The notes under the pieces: model-generated
What the model was told of the DNA's origin: nothing
Seen by the model: the letters and a program-made list of their open reading frames with translations, nothing else
Databases searched by the model: none
Shown here: in pieces, positions 48,024 through 60,600 of the stretch
Layout: the number at the start of each line of letters is the position of its first letter
Numbering within the stretch: position 1 is the first letter of the stretch
DNA from: Geminocystis sp. NIES-3708
Lineage (GTDB): Bacteria; Cyanobacteriota; Cyanobacteriia; Cyanobacteriales; Cyanobacteriaceae
DNA: 64,000 bases
Assembly: GCF_001548095.1 (NCBI RefSeq)
Contig: NZ_AP014815.1
Location: 1,301,656 to 1,365,655 of the forward strand
Reading direction: 5' to 3'
Position numbers and translations under genes: made by a program

Positions 48024-48398
48024 CTATGCTTTAGGACGTTTTGCACCATATTTGGAGCGTCCCTGTTTTCTGTCTTTTACCCCAGTTGCATCCAGAGTTC
48101 CTCTTACGATATGGTATCTAACACCGGGTAAATCTTTCACCCTACCCCCTCTGATTAAAACAACGGAGTGTTCTTGAAGGTTATGACCAATACCTGGAAT
48201 ATAAGCAGTTACTTCAAATCCTGATGTTAAACGAACCCTTGCTACTTTTCTTAAAGCAGAATTAGGTTTTTTAGGGGTTGTAGTATAAACCCTTGTACAT
48301 ACTCCACGACGCTGAGGACATTCTTTGAGCGCGGGGGATTTAGTCTTTTTCTGAATGAGAGAACGTTCGCTACGAATTAGTTGTTGAATAGTTGGCAT
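48024..48398 (-). CDS. rpsL: 30S ribosomal protein S12
   Basis: 124 residues. [44 protein letters not shown] (the decoding-centre loop with the streptomycin-site lysine in TPKKPNSA) and [18 protein letters not shown]. No streptomycin-resistance substitution is obvious at the TPKKPNS lysine. It is the first gene of the str operon; ribD on the same strand ends 114 bp upstream. Confidence 0.98.
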   Translation of the reverse strand: MPTIQQLIRSERSLIQKKTKSPALKECPQRRGVCTRVYTTTPKKPNSALRKVARVRLTSGFEVTAYIPGIGHNLQEHSVVLIRGGRVKDLPGVRYHIVRGTLDATGVKDRKQGRSKYGAKRPKA

Positions 48399-48512
48399 GG
48401 GATATGCTTTTTATACACAATTTTTTGTATATATAAATATAATTGCCCCTAGTATATCTTACCAGTGACAATCTATGATCATATCTCATTTTTTTGATTT
48501 TTGTCAATATCC

Positions 48513-49601
48513 CTAATTCGTAATTCCTAAATAGCCTTCGATTAAAAAATCCCCATCTATTTGTTGAATGCTAATGTTATTGAGTGAGAATGCTTCGTTC
48601 ATCTTTTTAGTCCCTAAATCACCGATGGGTGTAGGTGCGTTGTTACCACCAATAATTTTAGGAGCGATAAAAGCATATATTTTTTGGATATTCCCAGATG
48701 CGATCGCTTGTGATGCCAAATTCCCACCACATTCCCACAAAACGCTATTAAGACCTCGTTGATAAAGATCTTTCATGACAATTGAAGGAGTAATATCTTC
48801 TATTTCAACAATTTCCACTCCTTGATTTAATAAGTGGGTTTTTATGTTTGTATTCTTTTGAGGAATAGTAAAAATGACGGTTTCTGCTCGATTAACATCC
48901 CAAAGTTGACAATTTAAAGGTAAATTGAGAGTTTTTGTCATCACTACTCGTAAAGGATTATGATTTGTTACCCCATGAGTAGTTAATTGAGGATTATCAC
49001 GTCTAACGGTATTACCACCAATAATCACCGCATCACAGCTACTTCTTAGGTGATGGACAAAATTTCGAGATGATGTGCCTGTAATCCATTGACTATGACC
49101 TGTATCTGTGGCGATTTTACCATCTAAAGTCATGGCATACTTAAGGATACCAAAAGGCTGTTGATATTTCACTCGATGAATAAAAGCTTCGTTGAGTTTC
49201 ATACAAGCATCTTCTTCAATACCTACTCTCACATCTATTCCTGCGGAAATTAACTTCTGAATACCGCTACCAGAAACACGACTATCAGGATCTATCATTC
49301 CGACCACTACTTGCTTCACTTTGGCACGAATTAATGCTTCAGTACAAGGGGGAGTACGTCCAAAATGATTACAAGGCTCTAAATTGACGTAAACGATGGC
49401 ATTCTCGGCATTTAAACCAGCTTCTTGTAGTGCGAATATTTCTGCATGAGGTTGTCCTAGTTGAGGATGAAAACCTTCACCAATAATCTTTCCATCTTTA
49501 ACAATAACTGCACCAACTAAAGGGTTAGGGGATGTTTTACCTTGAGCTTTTTTCGCTAGTTCAAGACATCGCTCCATTAGTTTACTGTCAAAATCACTCA
49601 T
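48513..49601 (-). CDS. ribD: Bifunctional riboflavin biosynthesis protein RibD
   Basis: 362 residues, usual length. N-terminal cytidine-deaminase-like zinc domain (HAEIFALQ, then NLEPCNHFGRTPPC, giving His and two Cys ligands), C-terminal dihydrofolate-reductase-like domain (YAMTLDGKIAT, DAVIIGGNTVRRDNPQLT, WECGGNLA). It deaminates the GTP-cyclohydrolase II product and then reduces its ribose ring. Both halves look intact. Other rib genes are not in the window, as is common in cyanobacteria. Confidence 0.95.
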   Translation of the reverse strand: MSDFDSKLMERCLELAKKAQGKTSPNPLVGAVIVKDGKIIGEGFHPQLGQPHAEIFALQEAGLNAENAIVYVNLEPCNHFGRTPPCTEALIRAKVKQVVVGMIDPDSRVSGSGIQKLISAGIDVRVGIEEDACMKLNEAFIHRVKYQQPFGILKYAMTLDGKIATDTGHSQWITGTSSRNFVHHLRSSCDAVIIGGNTVRRDNPQLTTHGVTNHNPLRVVMTKTLNLPLNCQLWDVNRAETVIFTIPQKNTNIKTHLLNQGVEIVEIEDITPSIVMKDLYQRGLNSVLWECGGNLASQAIASGNIQKIYAFIAPKIIGGNNAPTPIGDLGTKKMNEAFSLNNISIQQIDGDFLIEGYLGITN

Positions 49602-50911
<1,310 letters not shown>

Positions 50912-51006
50912 TTAAGAATGAGGAATTATGATAATTTTCATGGTTCATTGTCAATTGTTCATTGTTCATTGATAATTATTTACTGTATCAAAAGGATTAA
51001 AGAAAT

Positions 51007-52101
51007 ATGCAAGACAAATTAATGTTAATGATTCCAGGTCCTACTCCCGTACCTGAGAGAGTATTATTAGCGATGGCACAACACCCTATGGGGCATCGTA
51101 GCGGTGATTTTAGTAAAATTATTGGTGAGTTAAACGAAAATTTAAAGTGGTTACATCAAACTAAAAATGAAGTTCTCACTTTATGTGCTTCTGGAACTGG
51201 GGCGATGGAAGCTGGTATCATTAACTTTTTGAGTGCTGGTGATAAAGTCCTCGTCGGAAATAATGGTAAATTTGGAGAAAGATGGGCTATTTTGAGTCGT
51301 GCGTTTGGTTTAGACGTAGAAGAGGTTACCGCAGAATGGGGTAAACAACTTGATCCTGAAGATTTTAGGGCTAAACTAGAAGCTGATACCGAAAAGAAAA
51401 TTAAAGCTGTTATTATTACTCATTCTGAAACTTCGACAGGAGTTTTAAATGACTTAGAAACTATCAATAAACACGTTAAGGCTCATGGTGAAGCTCTCAT
51501 CATCGTTGATGCTGTTACCAGTTTAGGGGCTGTAAATGTGCCGATGGATGAATGGGGTTTAGACGTAGTCGCTTCTGGCTCACAAAAAGGCTATATGATT
51601 CCTCCCGGATTAGGTTTTGTAGCGGTGAGTGATAAAGCATGGGAAGCCTATAAAACAGCTACGTTACCTAAATTCTACTTAGATTTAGCTCCTTACAAAA
51701 AAGCTAACGCTAAAAATAGTTCTCCTTTTACTCCTCCCATTAATTTAATGTTTGCGTTAAAAGCTTCTTTAGAAATGATGAAAGAGGAAGGATTGCAAAA
51801 TATATTTGATCGCCATAAGCTCTTAACTAAAGTTACCCGTGAAGGTGTCAAAGCCTTAGGTTTACCTTTATTTGCTAGTGATGAAGCTGCGGCACTAGCT
51901 ATCACAGCAGTAATTCCTGATAAACATGATGCCGAAGCAATTCGCTCAACTATGCGTAAGAGATTTGATATTGCTCTAGCGGGTGGACAAGATCATCTCA
52001 GTGGTAAAATTTTCCGCATGGGACATTTAGGCTTTGTATCCGAAAGAGATGTTTTAAGTGCCTTGGCTGCGTTAAAAGAAACTTTGGCACAGTTGGGATA
52101 A
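51007..52101 (+). CDS. Alanine-glyoxylate-type class V aminotransferase
   Basis: 364 residues. MIPGPTPVPERVL start, LCASGTGAMEAGI, IIVDAVTSLGAV and the PLP-lysine motif GSQKGYMIPPGLGF place it in the alanine-glyoxylate/serine-pyruvate subgroup of fold-type I, also annotated in cyanobacteria as the small subunit of soluble hydrogenase by historical mistake. In cyanobacteria the likely role is photorespiratory glyoxylate or serine transamination. The gap to the next gene carries an AT repeat. Confidence 0.92.
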   Translation: MQDKLMLMIPGPTPVPERVLLAMAQHPMGHRSGDFSKIIGELNENLKWLHQTKNEVLTLCASGTGAMEAGIINFLSAGDKVLVGNNGKFGERWAILSRAFGLDVEEVTAEWGKQLDPEDFRAKLEADTEKKIKAVIITHSETSTGVLNDLETINKHVKAHGEALIIVDAVTSLGAVNVPMDEWGLDVVASGSQKGYMIPPGLGFVAVSDKAWEAYKTATLPKFYLDLAPYKKANAKNSSPFTPPINLMFALKASLEMMKEEGLQNIFDRHKLLTKVTREGVKALGLPLFASDEAAALAITAVIPDKHDAEAIRSTMRKRFDIALAGGQDHLSGKIFRMGHLGFVSERDVLSALAALKETLAQLG

Positions 52102-52106
52102 ATATT

Positions 52107-52146
52107 AATTAACAATTAATAATTAACAATTAATAATTAACAATTC
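52107..52146. repeat. AATTAACAATTAAT tandem repeat
   Basis: Nearly three head-to-tail copies of a 14-base TTAACAATTAATAA-like unit right after the aminotransferase gene. The same word appears after psbV. Typical degenerate intergenic repeat with no visible function. Confidence 0.6.
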
Positions 52147-52223
52147 ATCAAGGGTTATAAATTATTTAGAGCATTAATTCGAGTTAAAATAATTCTGAGA
52201 TATTGTTAATAATTCATAAAAAT

Positions 52224-53711
52224 ATGACCACAGCTAATCAAACCAAGTATGAAGCGATTATTGGTTTAGAAACTCATTGTCAACTTAATACTAATACAAA
52301 AATTTTCTGTAATTGTTCTACTCATTTTGACAGTCCTCCTAATACTAATGTTTGCCCTGTGTGTTTAGGACATCCGGGGGTTTTACCTGTATTAAACGAG
52401 GAGGTGTTAAACTCTGCCATCAAAATGGGTTTAGCTATTGAAGGAGACATTGCTCGTTATAGTAAATTCGATCGCAAACAATATTTTTATCCTGATTTAC
52501 CCAAAAATTACCAAATATCTCAGTTTGATTTACCTATCGTTGAACATGGTAAATTGGAAATTGAATTAGTCGATTCTAAAACCAAAGAAGTGCGTAAAAA
52601 AACCATCGGTATCACCCGTTTACACATGGAAGAAGACGCAGGAAAATTAGTTCATGCTGGAAGTGATCGTTTAGCTGGATCAACTCATTCTTTGGTAGAT
52701 TTTAATAGGACTGGTATTCCTTTATTAGAAATTGTATCAGAACCGGACTTACGTAGTGGACAAGAAGCCTCTGAGTATGCTCAAGAACTGCGTCGTGTGG
52801 TGCGTTATTTAGGTATCGGTGACGGTAATATGCAAGAAGGATCATTACGTTGTGATGTTAACATTTCCGTGCGTCCTCTTGGTCAAAAAGAATTTGGTGT
52901 GAAGGTTGAAATCAAAAATATGAACTCCTTTAGTGCCATTCAAAAAGCGATTGAATATGAGATTGAAAGACAAATAGAAGCTATTAATAATGGTGAATCT
53001 ATTATTCAAGAAACTCGTTTGTGGGAAGAAGGTACTCAAAAAACTATTAGTATGAGAGTCAAAGAAGGCTCAAGCGATTATCGTTATTTCCCTGAGCCAG
53101 ATTTACCACCCATGGAAGTTAGTGAAGTGCAGTTAGAAGAGCTAAGAAAATTATTACCAGAATTACCAGCTAAAAAACGTAGTCGTTACGAAGCAGAATT
53201 TGGCTTATCAGCTTATGATGCTAGAATTTTAGCCGATGATAGAGATGTAGCGTTGTATTTTGAAACTGTTGTCGCTGGTGGTGTAAGTGTCAAAGCGGCG
53301 GCTAACTGGATAACGCAGGATATTGCCGCTTATTTGAATAGTAATGTTGGTATTACCATCAAAGATATTGCTTTAAAACCCGAGAATTTAGCGGATTTAA
53401 TTACTTTAATTGAAAATGGTACAATTAGCGGTAAAATTGCTAAAGATTTATTACCAGAATTATTAGTTAAAGGTGGATCTCCTAAAGAAATAGTCGAAAG
53501 TAAAGGCTTAATTGCTATATCTAATCCTGATGAATTAGCACAAATTATTGATAAAATTATCACTGCTAACCCTGATAAATTAGAACAATTTAGAGCGGGA
53601 AAAACTAAATTACAAGGGTTTTTTGTGGGGCAAATTATGAAGGAAACAGGAGGGAAAGCAGATCCGAAATTAGCAAATAAAATTCTCAATGAAAAATTAA
53701 ACAATAACTAA
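52224..53711 (+). CDS. gatB: Aspartyl/glutamyl-tRNA amidotransferase subunit B
   Basis: 495 residues from ATG 52224 (MTTANQTKYEAIIGLETHCQL); a TTG at 52203 in frame is less likely. Kinase-like domain (GLETHCQLNT, CPVCLGHPGVLP, HMEEDAGKLVH) with the zinc CNCST...CPVC cysteines, then the YqeY-type tail (FFVGQIMKETGGKADP). GatB phosphorylates Glu- or Asp-tRNA so GatA-derived ammonia can make Gln- or Asn-tRNA; cyanobacteria lack glutaminyl-tRNA synthetase. gatA and gatC are elsewhere. Confidence 0.96.
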   Translation: MTTANQTKYEAIIGLETHCQLNTNTKIFCNCSTHFDSPPNTNVCPVCLGHPGVLPVLNEEVLNSAIKMGLAIEGDIARYSKFDRKQYFYPDLPKNYQISQFDLPIVEHGKLEIELVDSKTKEVRKKTIGITRLHMEEDAGKLVHAGSDRLAGSTHSLVDFNRTGIPLLEIVSEPDLRSGQEASEYAQELRRVVRYLGIGDGNMQEGSLRCDVNISVRPLGQKEFGVKVEIKNMNSFSAIQKAIEYEIERQIEAINNGESIIQETRLWEEGTQKTISMRVKEGSSDYRYFPEPDLPPMEVSEVQLEELRKLLPELPAKKRSRYEAEFGLSAYDARILADDRDVALYFETVVAGGVSVKAAANWITQDIAAYLNSNVGITIKDIALKPENLADLITLIENGTISGKIAKDLLPELLVKGGSPKEIVESKGLIAISNPDELAQIIDKIITANPDKLEQFRAGKTKLQGFFVGQIMKETGGKADPKLANKILNEKLNNN

Positions 53712-53935
53712 AAATCGGGAAATTTCTTAAGGTGAATGATCTTCACTTAAATAATTAGGAATTAATTACTTAGATTCTAATTTTACCTTAATCCTATATA
53801 AGAATCTTTAATTAATAAGAAATTGAAGAAATAAAGGCAAGGAATTAGTATTATATCTATTAAAAAAATTAACAAAATTAATTAAATTTTTTAATAAATT
53901 ATTATTACTATTTCCTACTGTATTTATTGATTATT

Positions 53936-54691
53936 TTATCGTTTTCTTTCGGGAAAATGATCTATTTCGGCAGTGCCATAAAAAATAAATTCCTTATCTT
54001 TAATCCTAGCACGATCAACTCTTAACCTAATACCATCAATAGAAAACTTATCCAAATCAAGTAAATTATTAACATGATCGAGAATCACTTTTCCTAACCT
54101 TTGCCCTTCACTATTTTCTTGATATTGAGGATTAGTAAATTGAATTTTTGTTCTACCTTGTAAATCTAAATTTGCTTTAATATCTATATTCGTAACTTCT
54201 TCAGTATCTCCTATTTTTATTTGAGATTTAATAGTTAAAGATTTATCTTCATTTACCGTCATTTGTGTTTGTTGAAAATGAAGAGATTTTCCTTCATATT
54301 CTAATCTTTGTAACTTTTCAATGATAAAAGGTGTATTAAAAGAAGTTGTCAAATCTTCTTCCGTAATAACAACTCTCATAGTGGCTTGAGTTGGTTGTCT
54401 CAGCTTTACTTTACCACTAAAAATTGCACTAAAGTCAATGGAAACAGCTTGAAGATATAACTCCATCGCTTCGAGTCGTAAGCCGTTGTACATCAACATA
54501 CCATTACCAATGAAGTCAAAACCATCAATACTTCCTTGTAAAAGTTTGGCTACAGGTTCAACTCTAAGATTCGCTTGTAAATTGCCTGTTTTTTTAAACA
54601 AGGCAGCTATGGCTGTGGTTATTGCTTTACTGACTATTTTATCGCCATTTTGTCCTGAAAAAGGTAAGCTACCAAACACAATTGCTGTCAT
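53936..54691 (-). CDS. DUF2993 (LmeA-like) lipid-binding protein
   Basis: 251 residues. VEPVAKLLQGSIDGFDFIGNG, then LEAMELYLQAVSIDFSAIFSGK and the strand-rich remainder are DUF2993 features; the family includes LmeA of mycobacteria, which binds phospholipid and supports lipoglycan maturation. No signal peptide is evident, unlike LmeA. The cyanobacterial function is unknown. Monocistronic; the flavin oxidase gene follows on the same strand downstream. Confidence 0.82.
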   Translation of the reverse strand: MTAIVFGSLPFSGQNGDKIVSKAITTAIAALFKKTGNLQANLRVEPVAKLLQGSIDGFDFIGNGMLMYNGLRLEAMELYLQAVSIDFSAIFSGKVKLRQPTQATMRVVITEEDLTTSFNTPFIIEKLQRLEYEGKSLHFQQTQMTVNEDKSLTIKSQIKIGDTEEVTNIDIKANLDLQGRTKIQFTNPQYQENSEGQRLGKVILDHVNNLLDLDKFSIDGIRLRVDRARIKDKEFIFYGTAEIDHFPERKR

Positions 54692-54817
54692 CGTCCTGAT
54701 TTACTTTTACAATTACCCATCTTAACATTAAGAAATATTAAATTTTGTAAATTAATATTAATAAGTTGAGAGAAAAGTATAAGTTAAAGATATATGAGAA
54801 GTATTGCATTGTCAAAA

Positions 54818-56176
54818 TTAAAATTCTTTTGCCACTCGCAAACCACTTAAGTAAGCACCATGTGCTGTGGCAGGATAATCTAGAGAAGTAGCTTCTCCTG
54901 CAAAATAGACTCGTTTACCAATGGGTTTAGCTAATTCTCGACGATGTTTAGGAGTTGAACCTGTGGCATAATAAGAATAAGAACCAAAAGTAAATGGATC
55001 ACTATTCCACCTAGTTAATTGATAATCTTGGGGGTTAGGTATAGAGTTACCAAAAATACTTCGTAAAGTTTTCATGGCATCTTCCACAATTTTTTCATCT
55101 TTCCAAAATTCAATTTCATTACCAAATTTACCTGCATTAAATCCTAATAAAATTGGAATTTTGAGTGCTGATTCTAAATTTACCCATTCACTCCATTGTC
55201 CTTTTTTTGGGGAAATATGTTCAATCCAATCATAATTTTTTGTCCAAAATCGTGAGGGAAAACGTAAGTATAATTTATTTAAAATTCCCATGCCTAAAGA
55301 GTTGATTGCTTTAATTTTATTAGTGGGTAAAGAAGGTGAAAATTTAACAATATTTTTTTGTAAAACTCCTAATGGTAAAGTCACAATTACTGCATTAGCA
55401 GTAAAATTACCTTGATTAGTCTTGATATTTACTCCTTGAGAATCATATCTTATTTCTTGGACAAGATGATTGAGTTTAATATTTAAACCCTTTGCGAGAT
55501 AGTCAGTAATAACGTTATAGCCATTGACAAATAGTAAATCATTTCCGTCAAATTCTTTTTCTTCATCAAAATATTGAGCTGAAAGTTTAGATGTATCTGC
55601 GGCGTATTCATGCTCAATGATAGTATTTAGTAAATACTGTAAATCAATGCGATCTATTTTCGATAAATTTTGCCAATTTAATTCTTTTTCCAATGCCTGT
55701 TGCAAAGAAATGGGTTGTGAATAATTATTTTGTATCTCGATAATTATTTTTTCTAACTTACTCTGTAATTTGTCTAATTTATTTTCTCGTGCCTTTGTAA
55801 TAACTTTACCATTAGTGTCATAAATAATCCCATTATTATAAGTGGTGGGAAATAATTTGGCGTTGGCAGATTTAGCTAATTGAGTAATAGGGTTGCCTTC
55901 CTTGCCATGAATCCATGAAGCACCCATATCTACAGGAGCATCTTTCCATTTTCTACTTGTCCACAAACGTCCACCGATACGATTTCTACCTTCTAATAAG
56001 ACTACTTCAAAACCTTTATTTTGTAAAGAACGAGCGGCACTTAATCCAGCAATTCCTGCACCGATGATAATAACCTTTTTTTTGGTTTTAATTTGATTAC
56101 TTATTGCTAATTTTTGACTACTTAAAGTAGTAGCTAAAACAAGGCTGGTTAAATATAAAAAATGACGACGATTCAT
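54818..56176 (-). CDS. Flavin-containing amine oxidase-like protein, exported
   Basis: 452 residues from ATG 56174-56176; the frame is open to 56260, but that start would run into the end of the cysteine desulfurase gene, and the shorter one gives an RR-type signal (NRRHFLYLTSLVLATTLSS). FAD motif VIIIGAGIAGLSAARSL, RNRIGGRLWT, and C-terminal GSYSYYATG...VYFAGEATS mark the monoamine/polyamine oxidase family. Members oxidise amines such as spermidine, or act as L-amino-acid oxidases. Substrate unknown. It is directly downstream of the desulfurase gene (40 bp), so possibly cotranscribed. Confidence 0.88.
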   Translation of the reverse strand: MNRRHFLYLTSLVLATTLSSQKLAISNQIKTKKKVIIIGAGIAGLSAARSLQNKGFEVVLLEGRNRIGGRLWTSRKWKDAPVDMGASWIHGKEGNPITQLAKSANAKLFPTTYNNGIIYDTNGKVITKARENKLDKLQSKLEKIIIEIQNNYSQPISLQQALEKELNWQNLSKIDRIDLQYLLNTIIEHEYAADTSKLSAQYFDEEKEFDGNDLLFVNGYNVITDYLAKGLNIKLNHLVQEIRYDSQGVNIKTNQGNFTANAVIVTLPLGVLQKNIVKFSPSLPTNKIKAINSLGMGILNKLYLRFPSRFWTKNYDWIEHISPKKGQWSEWVNLESALKIPILLGFNAGKFGNEIEFWKDEKIVEDAMKTLRSIFGNSIPNPQDYQLTRWNSDPFTFGSYSYYATGSTPKHRRELAKPIGKRVYFAGEATSLDYPATAHGAYLSGLRVAKEF

Positions 56177-56216
56177 GATGAAAAAATTGACAGATAGGCA
56201 ATGGATAATCAAAAAA

Positions 56217-57380
56217 TTATTCAGCAATATGATCTTTAAAGAAGGATAAAAATAATTCAAAAATTACTGCTACTGTTAATTCTAAGTCTTCTATGGTAGT
56301 ATAACGATCGAAACTAAAGCGTATTCCTTTGATTGCTTCTTGTGGTGAGTAACCCATAGCTAATAAGACAGGTGACGGCAAGGTTTGCCCACTACTACAA
56401 GCTGAACCAGCACTGATGCCGATACCCTTTAAACTTAATTTTCTGACCATTTTTCGCCCTGTTATTGCTTCATCATCATTAATGAGAAAACTAGCATGAT
56501 GGGGTAAACGATAGAATTTTTCTCCTGTTAAGGCTAAATTAGGACATTTCGATAACATTAAGTTGATGAAATAGTCTCTTAACCCTCTCAATCTCAAGCT
56601 TTCGGATTCCATCTCTTTTTGAGCTAAACTGGCTGCTAATCCTAACGAAGCAATGGCAGGTAATGATTGTGTACCTGAACGTAACCCATTTTCTTGTCCT
56701 CCGCCATGCCATAAGGGATTTAATTTAACACCTTGCTTAACATATAATGCTCCAGCCCCTTGAATGCCGTAAAATTTATGTCCAGAAAGGGATAATAAGT
56801 CTATTCCCAAATCTTCCACATCCACAGGCAAACGCCCCACCATTTGCACAGCATCAGTATGAAATAAGGCTTTAGTGTTATCTTTCGTTACTTCTACTAA
56901 TTTTTTGATAGGTTGAATTGTACCAACTTCACTTTGTCCGTAAATAATAGAAACTAAGACGGTATTTGGTTGTAAAGCATTTTTTAAGTCTTCAGGATTA
57001 ACTCTCCCTTCTCGATTCACTGGTAATCTTGTCACTTGCCATCCTTGCTTTTCTAAAATTTTGACTGGATTAGCGATCGCTGAATGTTCTACACTAGAGA
57101 TAATAAGATGTTGTGGCTGATGATAATGAGAAGTTATGCCGAAAATAGCTAAATTATCAGCTTCTGTGCCTCCTGATGTAAAAATAATAGAGTCTGGTGA
57201 AGAAGCGTTAATTAAATCTGCTACTTGCCATCTAGCTTTTTCTAAACTTATGGCAGCCCTTTCTCCCCAAGAGTGTAAGCTAGAAGGATTACCCCAGCCA
57301 TCCGCCAAAATTTTGGTGACTAATTCGATAACTTCTGGACGAGGAGCAGTGGTGGCACTAGAATCAAGGTAGATTGGCAT
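56217..57380 (-). CDS. Cysteine desulfurase (NifS/IscS family)
   Basis: 387 residues. YLDSSATT start, HTDAVQMVGRL, PLP-lysine LSGHKFYGIQGAGALYV, and catalytic Cys loop AGSACSSGQ. Group I (IscS/NifS-like) by the ACSSG context. It takes sulfur from cysteine for Fe-S clusters, thiouridine and other cofactors. In cyanobacteria the main Fe-S machinery is Suf with separate SufS, so this is one of the additional copies. No Fe-S scaffold gene is adjacent. Confidence 0.92.
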   Translation of the reverse strand: MPIYLDSSATTAPRPEVIELVTKILADGWGNPSSLHSWGERAAISLEKARWQVADLINASSPDSIIFTSGGTEADNLAIFGITSHYHQPQHLIISSVEHSAIANPVKILEKQGWQVTRLPVNREGRVNPEDLKNALQPNTVLVSIIYGQSEVGTIQPIKKLVEVTKDNTKALFHTDAVQMVGRLPVDVEDLGIDLLSLSGHKFYGIQGAGALYVKQGVKLNPLWHGGGQENGLRSGTQSLPAIASLGLAASLAQKEMESESLRLRGLRDYFINLMLSKCPNLALTGEKFYRLPHHASFLINDDEAITGRKMVRKLSLKGIGISAGSACSSGQTLPSPVLLAMGYSPQEAIKGIRFSFDRYTTIEDLELTVAVIFELFLSFFKDHIAE

Positions 57381-57624
57381 TTTTTAACGATGAAGAATAG
57401 ACAGTTAATCAATGATGGATAGATAATATTGCAATCCTATTTGAATCATCAGATTTTGGATAGGGGTATTAGATAGATAGGAAGTAGAAGATAGGAGATA
57501 GTATTGAAAAGGATTTTAGAATTTTATTTTCTGACAAATCATTTGTGATTGTTATATTAATATTCTACTTAGATTTTACACAAAAAAAGTTAGTAAGACT
57601 ATAATCAAATATCTATAACAAAAA

Positions 57625-60600
57625 CTAAAAACGATGTTCAAACTCTATGATTCCTCGACTATCTTGCTCAAAATCACTTGAACCTCTTAAAATAGTTTTA
57701 TCGTTAAGACGATATTGAATGCTATAACTGGGTGCTTGTTCATTCGTTAGAATTTTAGTAATAGAAATAAAAAGATTGTTAGTTATATCTAAACCTAATT
57801 CTGCACCTAAAGCAAAACTAGATGTTCTATTTTCTGTATCAAATATTTGAGTAGGAAATAATCTTAATTGATCAAATCCAAATTCTTTTTGTAGTTGTCC
57901 TTGTACACTTCCTAAAAAAGCGGCACTAGCTAAATTTGCTAGTCCTAAATTGCCATCTCCTTCTTCAAAATTATTAAAAAATCCTCCTCCTAAAAGAGCG
58001 ATAATTTCTGTTTGATTTCTCTGAGGGCTACTGCTTAATTTAATATTATTTTCTAAGTTATTACTCCAACCTTTTACATTAGCTTTTATTTTAATTGTTT
58101 GAGCATTATTAAAAGATGAATTACTTATATCTCTGATTTCGTTGGGGTTGTAATTATCAGCTAACTGATAACGTAAAGTCTCTGTTACAGAACCTTCTAG
58201 TTGTATATCTAAATAAGGTTCAAAGCCATTATCCATGGTAAACTTAGCAATATTATTATAGTTTTTTGATAGTTTTAATTGACTGGTAAAAAGATTTAAA
58301 TTGCCTCCTTTTAAATTAATAATTCCTTCGGGCTTTAAATTATTTAATTGCCCATTTATATTTAAGTTACCTTCAGCTTGTAAATTTAATAATGGTGCTT
58401 GATTAATAATAATATTTTTTCCTAAAATTAATTCTAAATTATCGATTTTTGTATTGATAGCCAGTTCATTTTTATTAAAATTCTGATTATTATTTAAGTT
58501 TTCAGTTACTTTAATTTCCCCATCATATAATTTTATTTTACCACTAATTTTAGGAGCGAGTGCACTATTAGAAATATTAATTAAACCTTGTGCATTTCCC
58601 AGATATAAACTATTAATATCTAAGGTTAAATCATCAACACTAATATTTAAAGAGTCATCAGAAAAACGATTATTAATTAAAGGTAAACCTCCAACAATAT
58701 TGATATTACCACCACTAAAATTACCCGTTAGATTAGGAATATTTAACTGATCAAAATTAAAAAAGACTTGACCATTAATATTAGTAATAGGATTATCAGG
58801 AAAAATCTTACCACCAATAACTCCATTTTTAAAAGTTGCAATTCCTTGAGTATCAATATCTGTAATTTTGTTACCAAATTGAGAATATTTACCTTTAATA
58901 TCTAAATTAATATCTCCTTGACCTTGAAGCCAATTAAGTTTATTATTAGTGATAATATCTAATAAATTAAATCCATCTTGAGTTAAATTTAAACTGACAA
59001 TAAAGTCATTATTTTCTGGAATAATAGAATTAGGAAATAATTGAAAAGGTAAACTAGCAATTAAAGTTAATGGTTGTGTATTTTCTGTTAAATTACTTTT
59101 AGCTAAAAAATCTAACCTAGAGTTTCTAAATCCAAAACTAGCTTTTGTTTTATCAATTTGAGTGCCATTTATACTAGAATCTTGAATTTCAATATTGCCT
59201 TTTGCTAAAGGTTTTTCTTCACTGCCACTAATAGCGATACTAGCATTAATAATACCATCAATATTTAAAAGATTAGGTAAATTAACTATTTCTTTAAGCT
59301 GAGAAATCGAAAAATCAGTCAACATTACTTCACCAGAAATTCTCTCAGATTTAAAAGTCCCAGTCAAAGATAAAATGCTATTATTACTATTAATTTTGAC
59401 AGGTAATAAAGTTAATAAACCATTATCATAACTTCCAGTGGCTTGTAATGAATCTCCATGATATTTTCCCCATAACCAATTATTTCCCCGCAAATCAAAT
59501 TCGGCTTTTATGCCTTCTTGAAAAGATAAATTAATATCAACACTACCTGTTAAATTTCCTTGTAAAGTTTCTAAACTAGGCAAACTACCATGAAGACTAT
59601 TTGCTTCAGATTCCTTTAATTGCGCTTCAACTTTGCGGAAAAAAGTTAAAGTATCGAATAAAGAATTATTACTTCCTTCAATGGAAGCCAAAGGTTTTGG
59701 TTGACTATTAGTTATTGAAGGAGAAGGTAAAGTTTTTTCTCCGTTATTAGTTATTGAAGGAGAAGGTAAAGTTTTTTCCTCGTCATTAGTTATTGAAGGA
59801 GAAGATAAAGTTTTTTCCTCGTCATTAGTTATTGAAGAAGAAGGTAAAGTTTTTTCTTCGTCATTAGTTATTGAAGAAGAAGATAAAGTTTTTTCCTCGC
59901 CATTAGTTATTGAAGGAGAAGGTAAAGTTTTTTCCTCGTTATTAGTTATTGAAGGAGAAGACAAAGTTTTTTCTAAATATAAATCCTTTGCTTTGCCATA
60001 TTTACGAGGTTGCAATCCTAGAGATATATCTTCTAACTCAAAAATTTCCCAACTATTTAAAATATTTTGTATCTCACCCTCTTTGATTTCTACTTTCGCC
60101 TTGATTTGTGGGTTTTGTCTAAAAGGTTGTAACTCTCCAGCAAAAAGATATTCATTTTTTTGATGATTTAATTTTCCATTTTCTAATTTTATAATTCCTT
60201 TTTCCCCTGAAAGTTTAGTGGTAAGTTTATCTCCTTGTAAATGGTTGATGCTTGGTTTGTCTATAATGACATTTCCCGTTGTTAATTCATAATTATTGAG
60301 ATTAACATTGACATCTCCTGAAAGATTACCACCAATTTTTTTTACATCAGTGGGAAGATGAGTTAACCACGTTTTGGTAATTGTTTCTAAAGGAATATTG
60401 AAGACATTGATGGCTAAAGTGTCATCATTTTTTATTGCTTTAACTTGAGTCTCTTTAATTTGTAAGTTAATTAATTGCGGTTGGTTTTGATTATCGAATT
60501 GTAAAGAAATTTTCTCCTCTGAATTTTCAGAATCGAGTTGTAAGTTTAAACCTTCGTTAATGCCAAAAGTTATATCTCCTTTTAAAGAAGAAAAAGCAAG

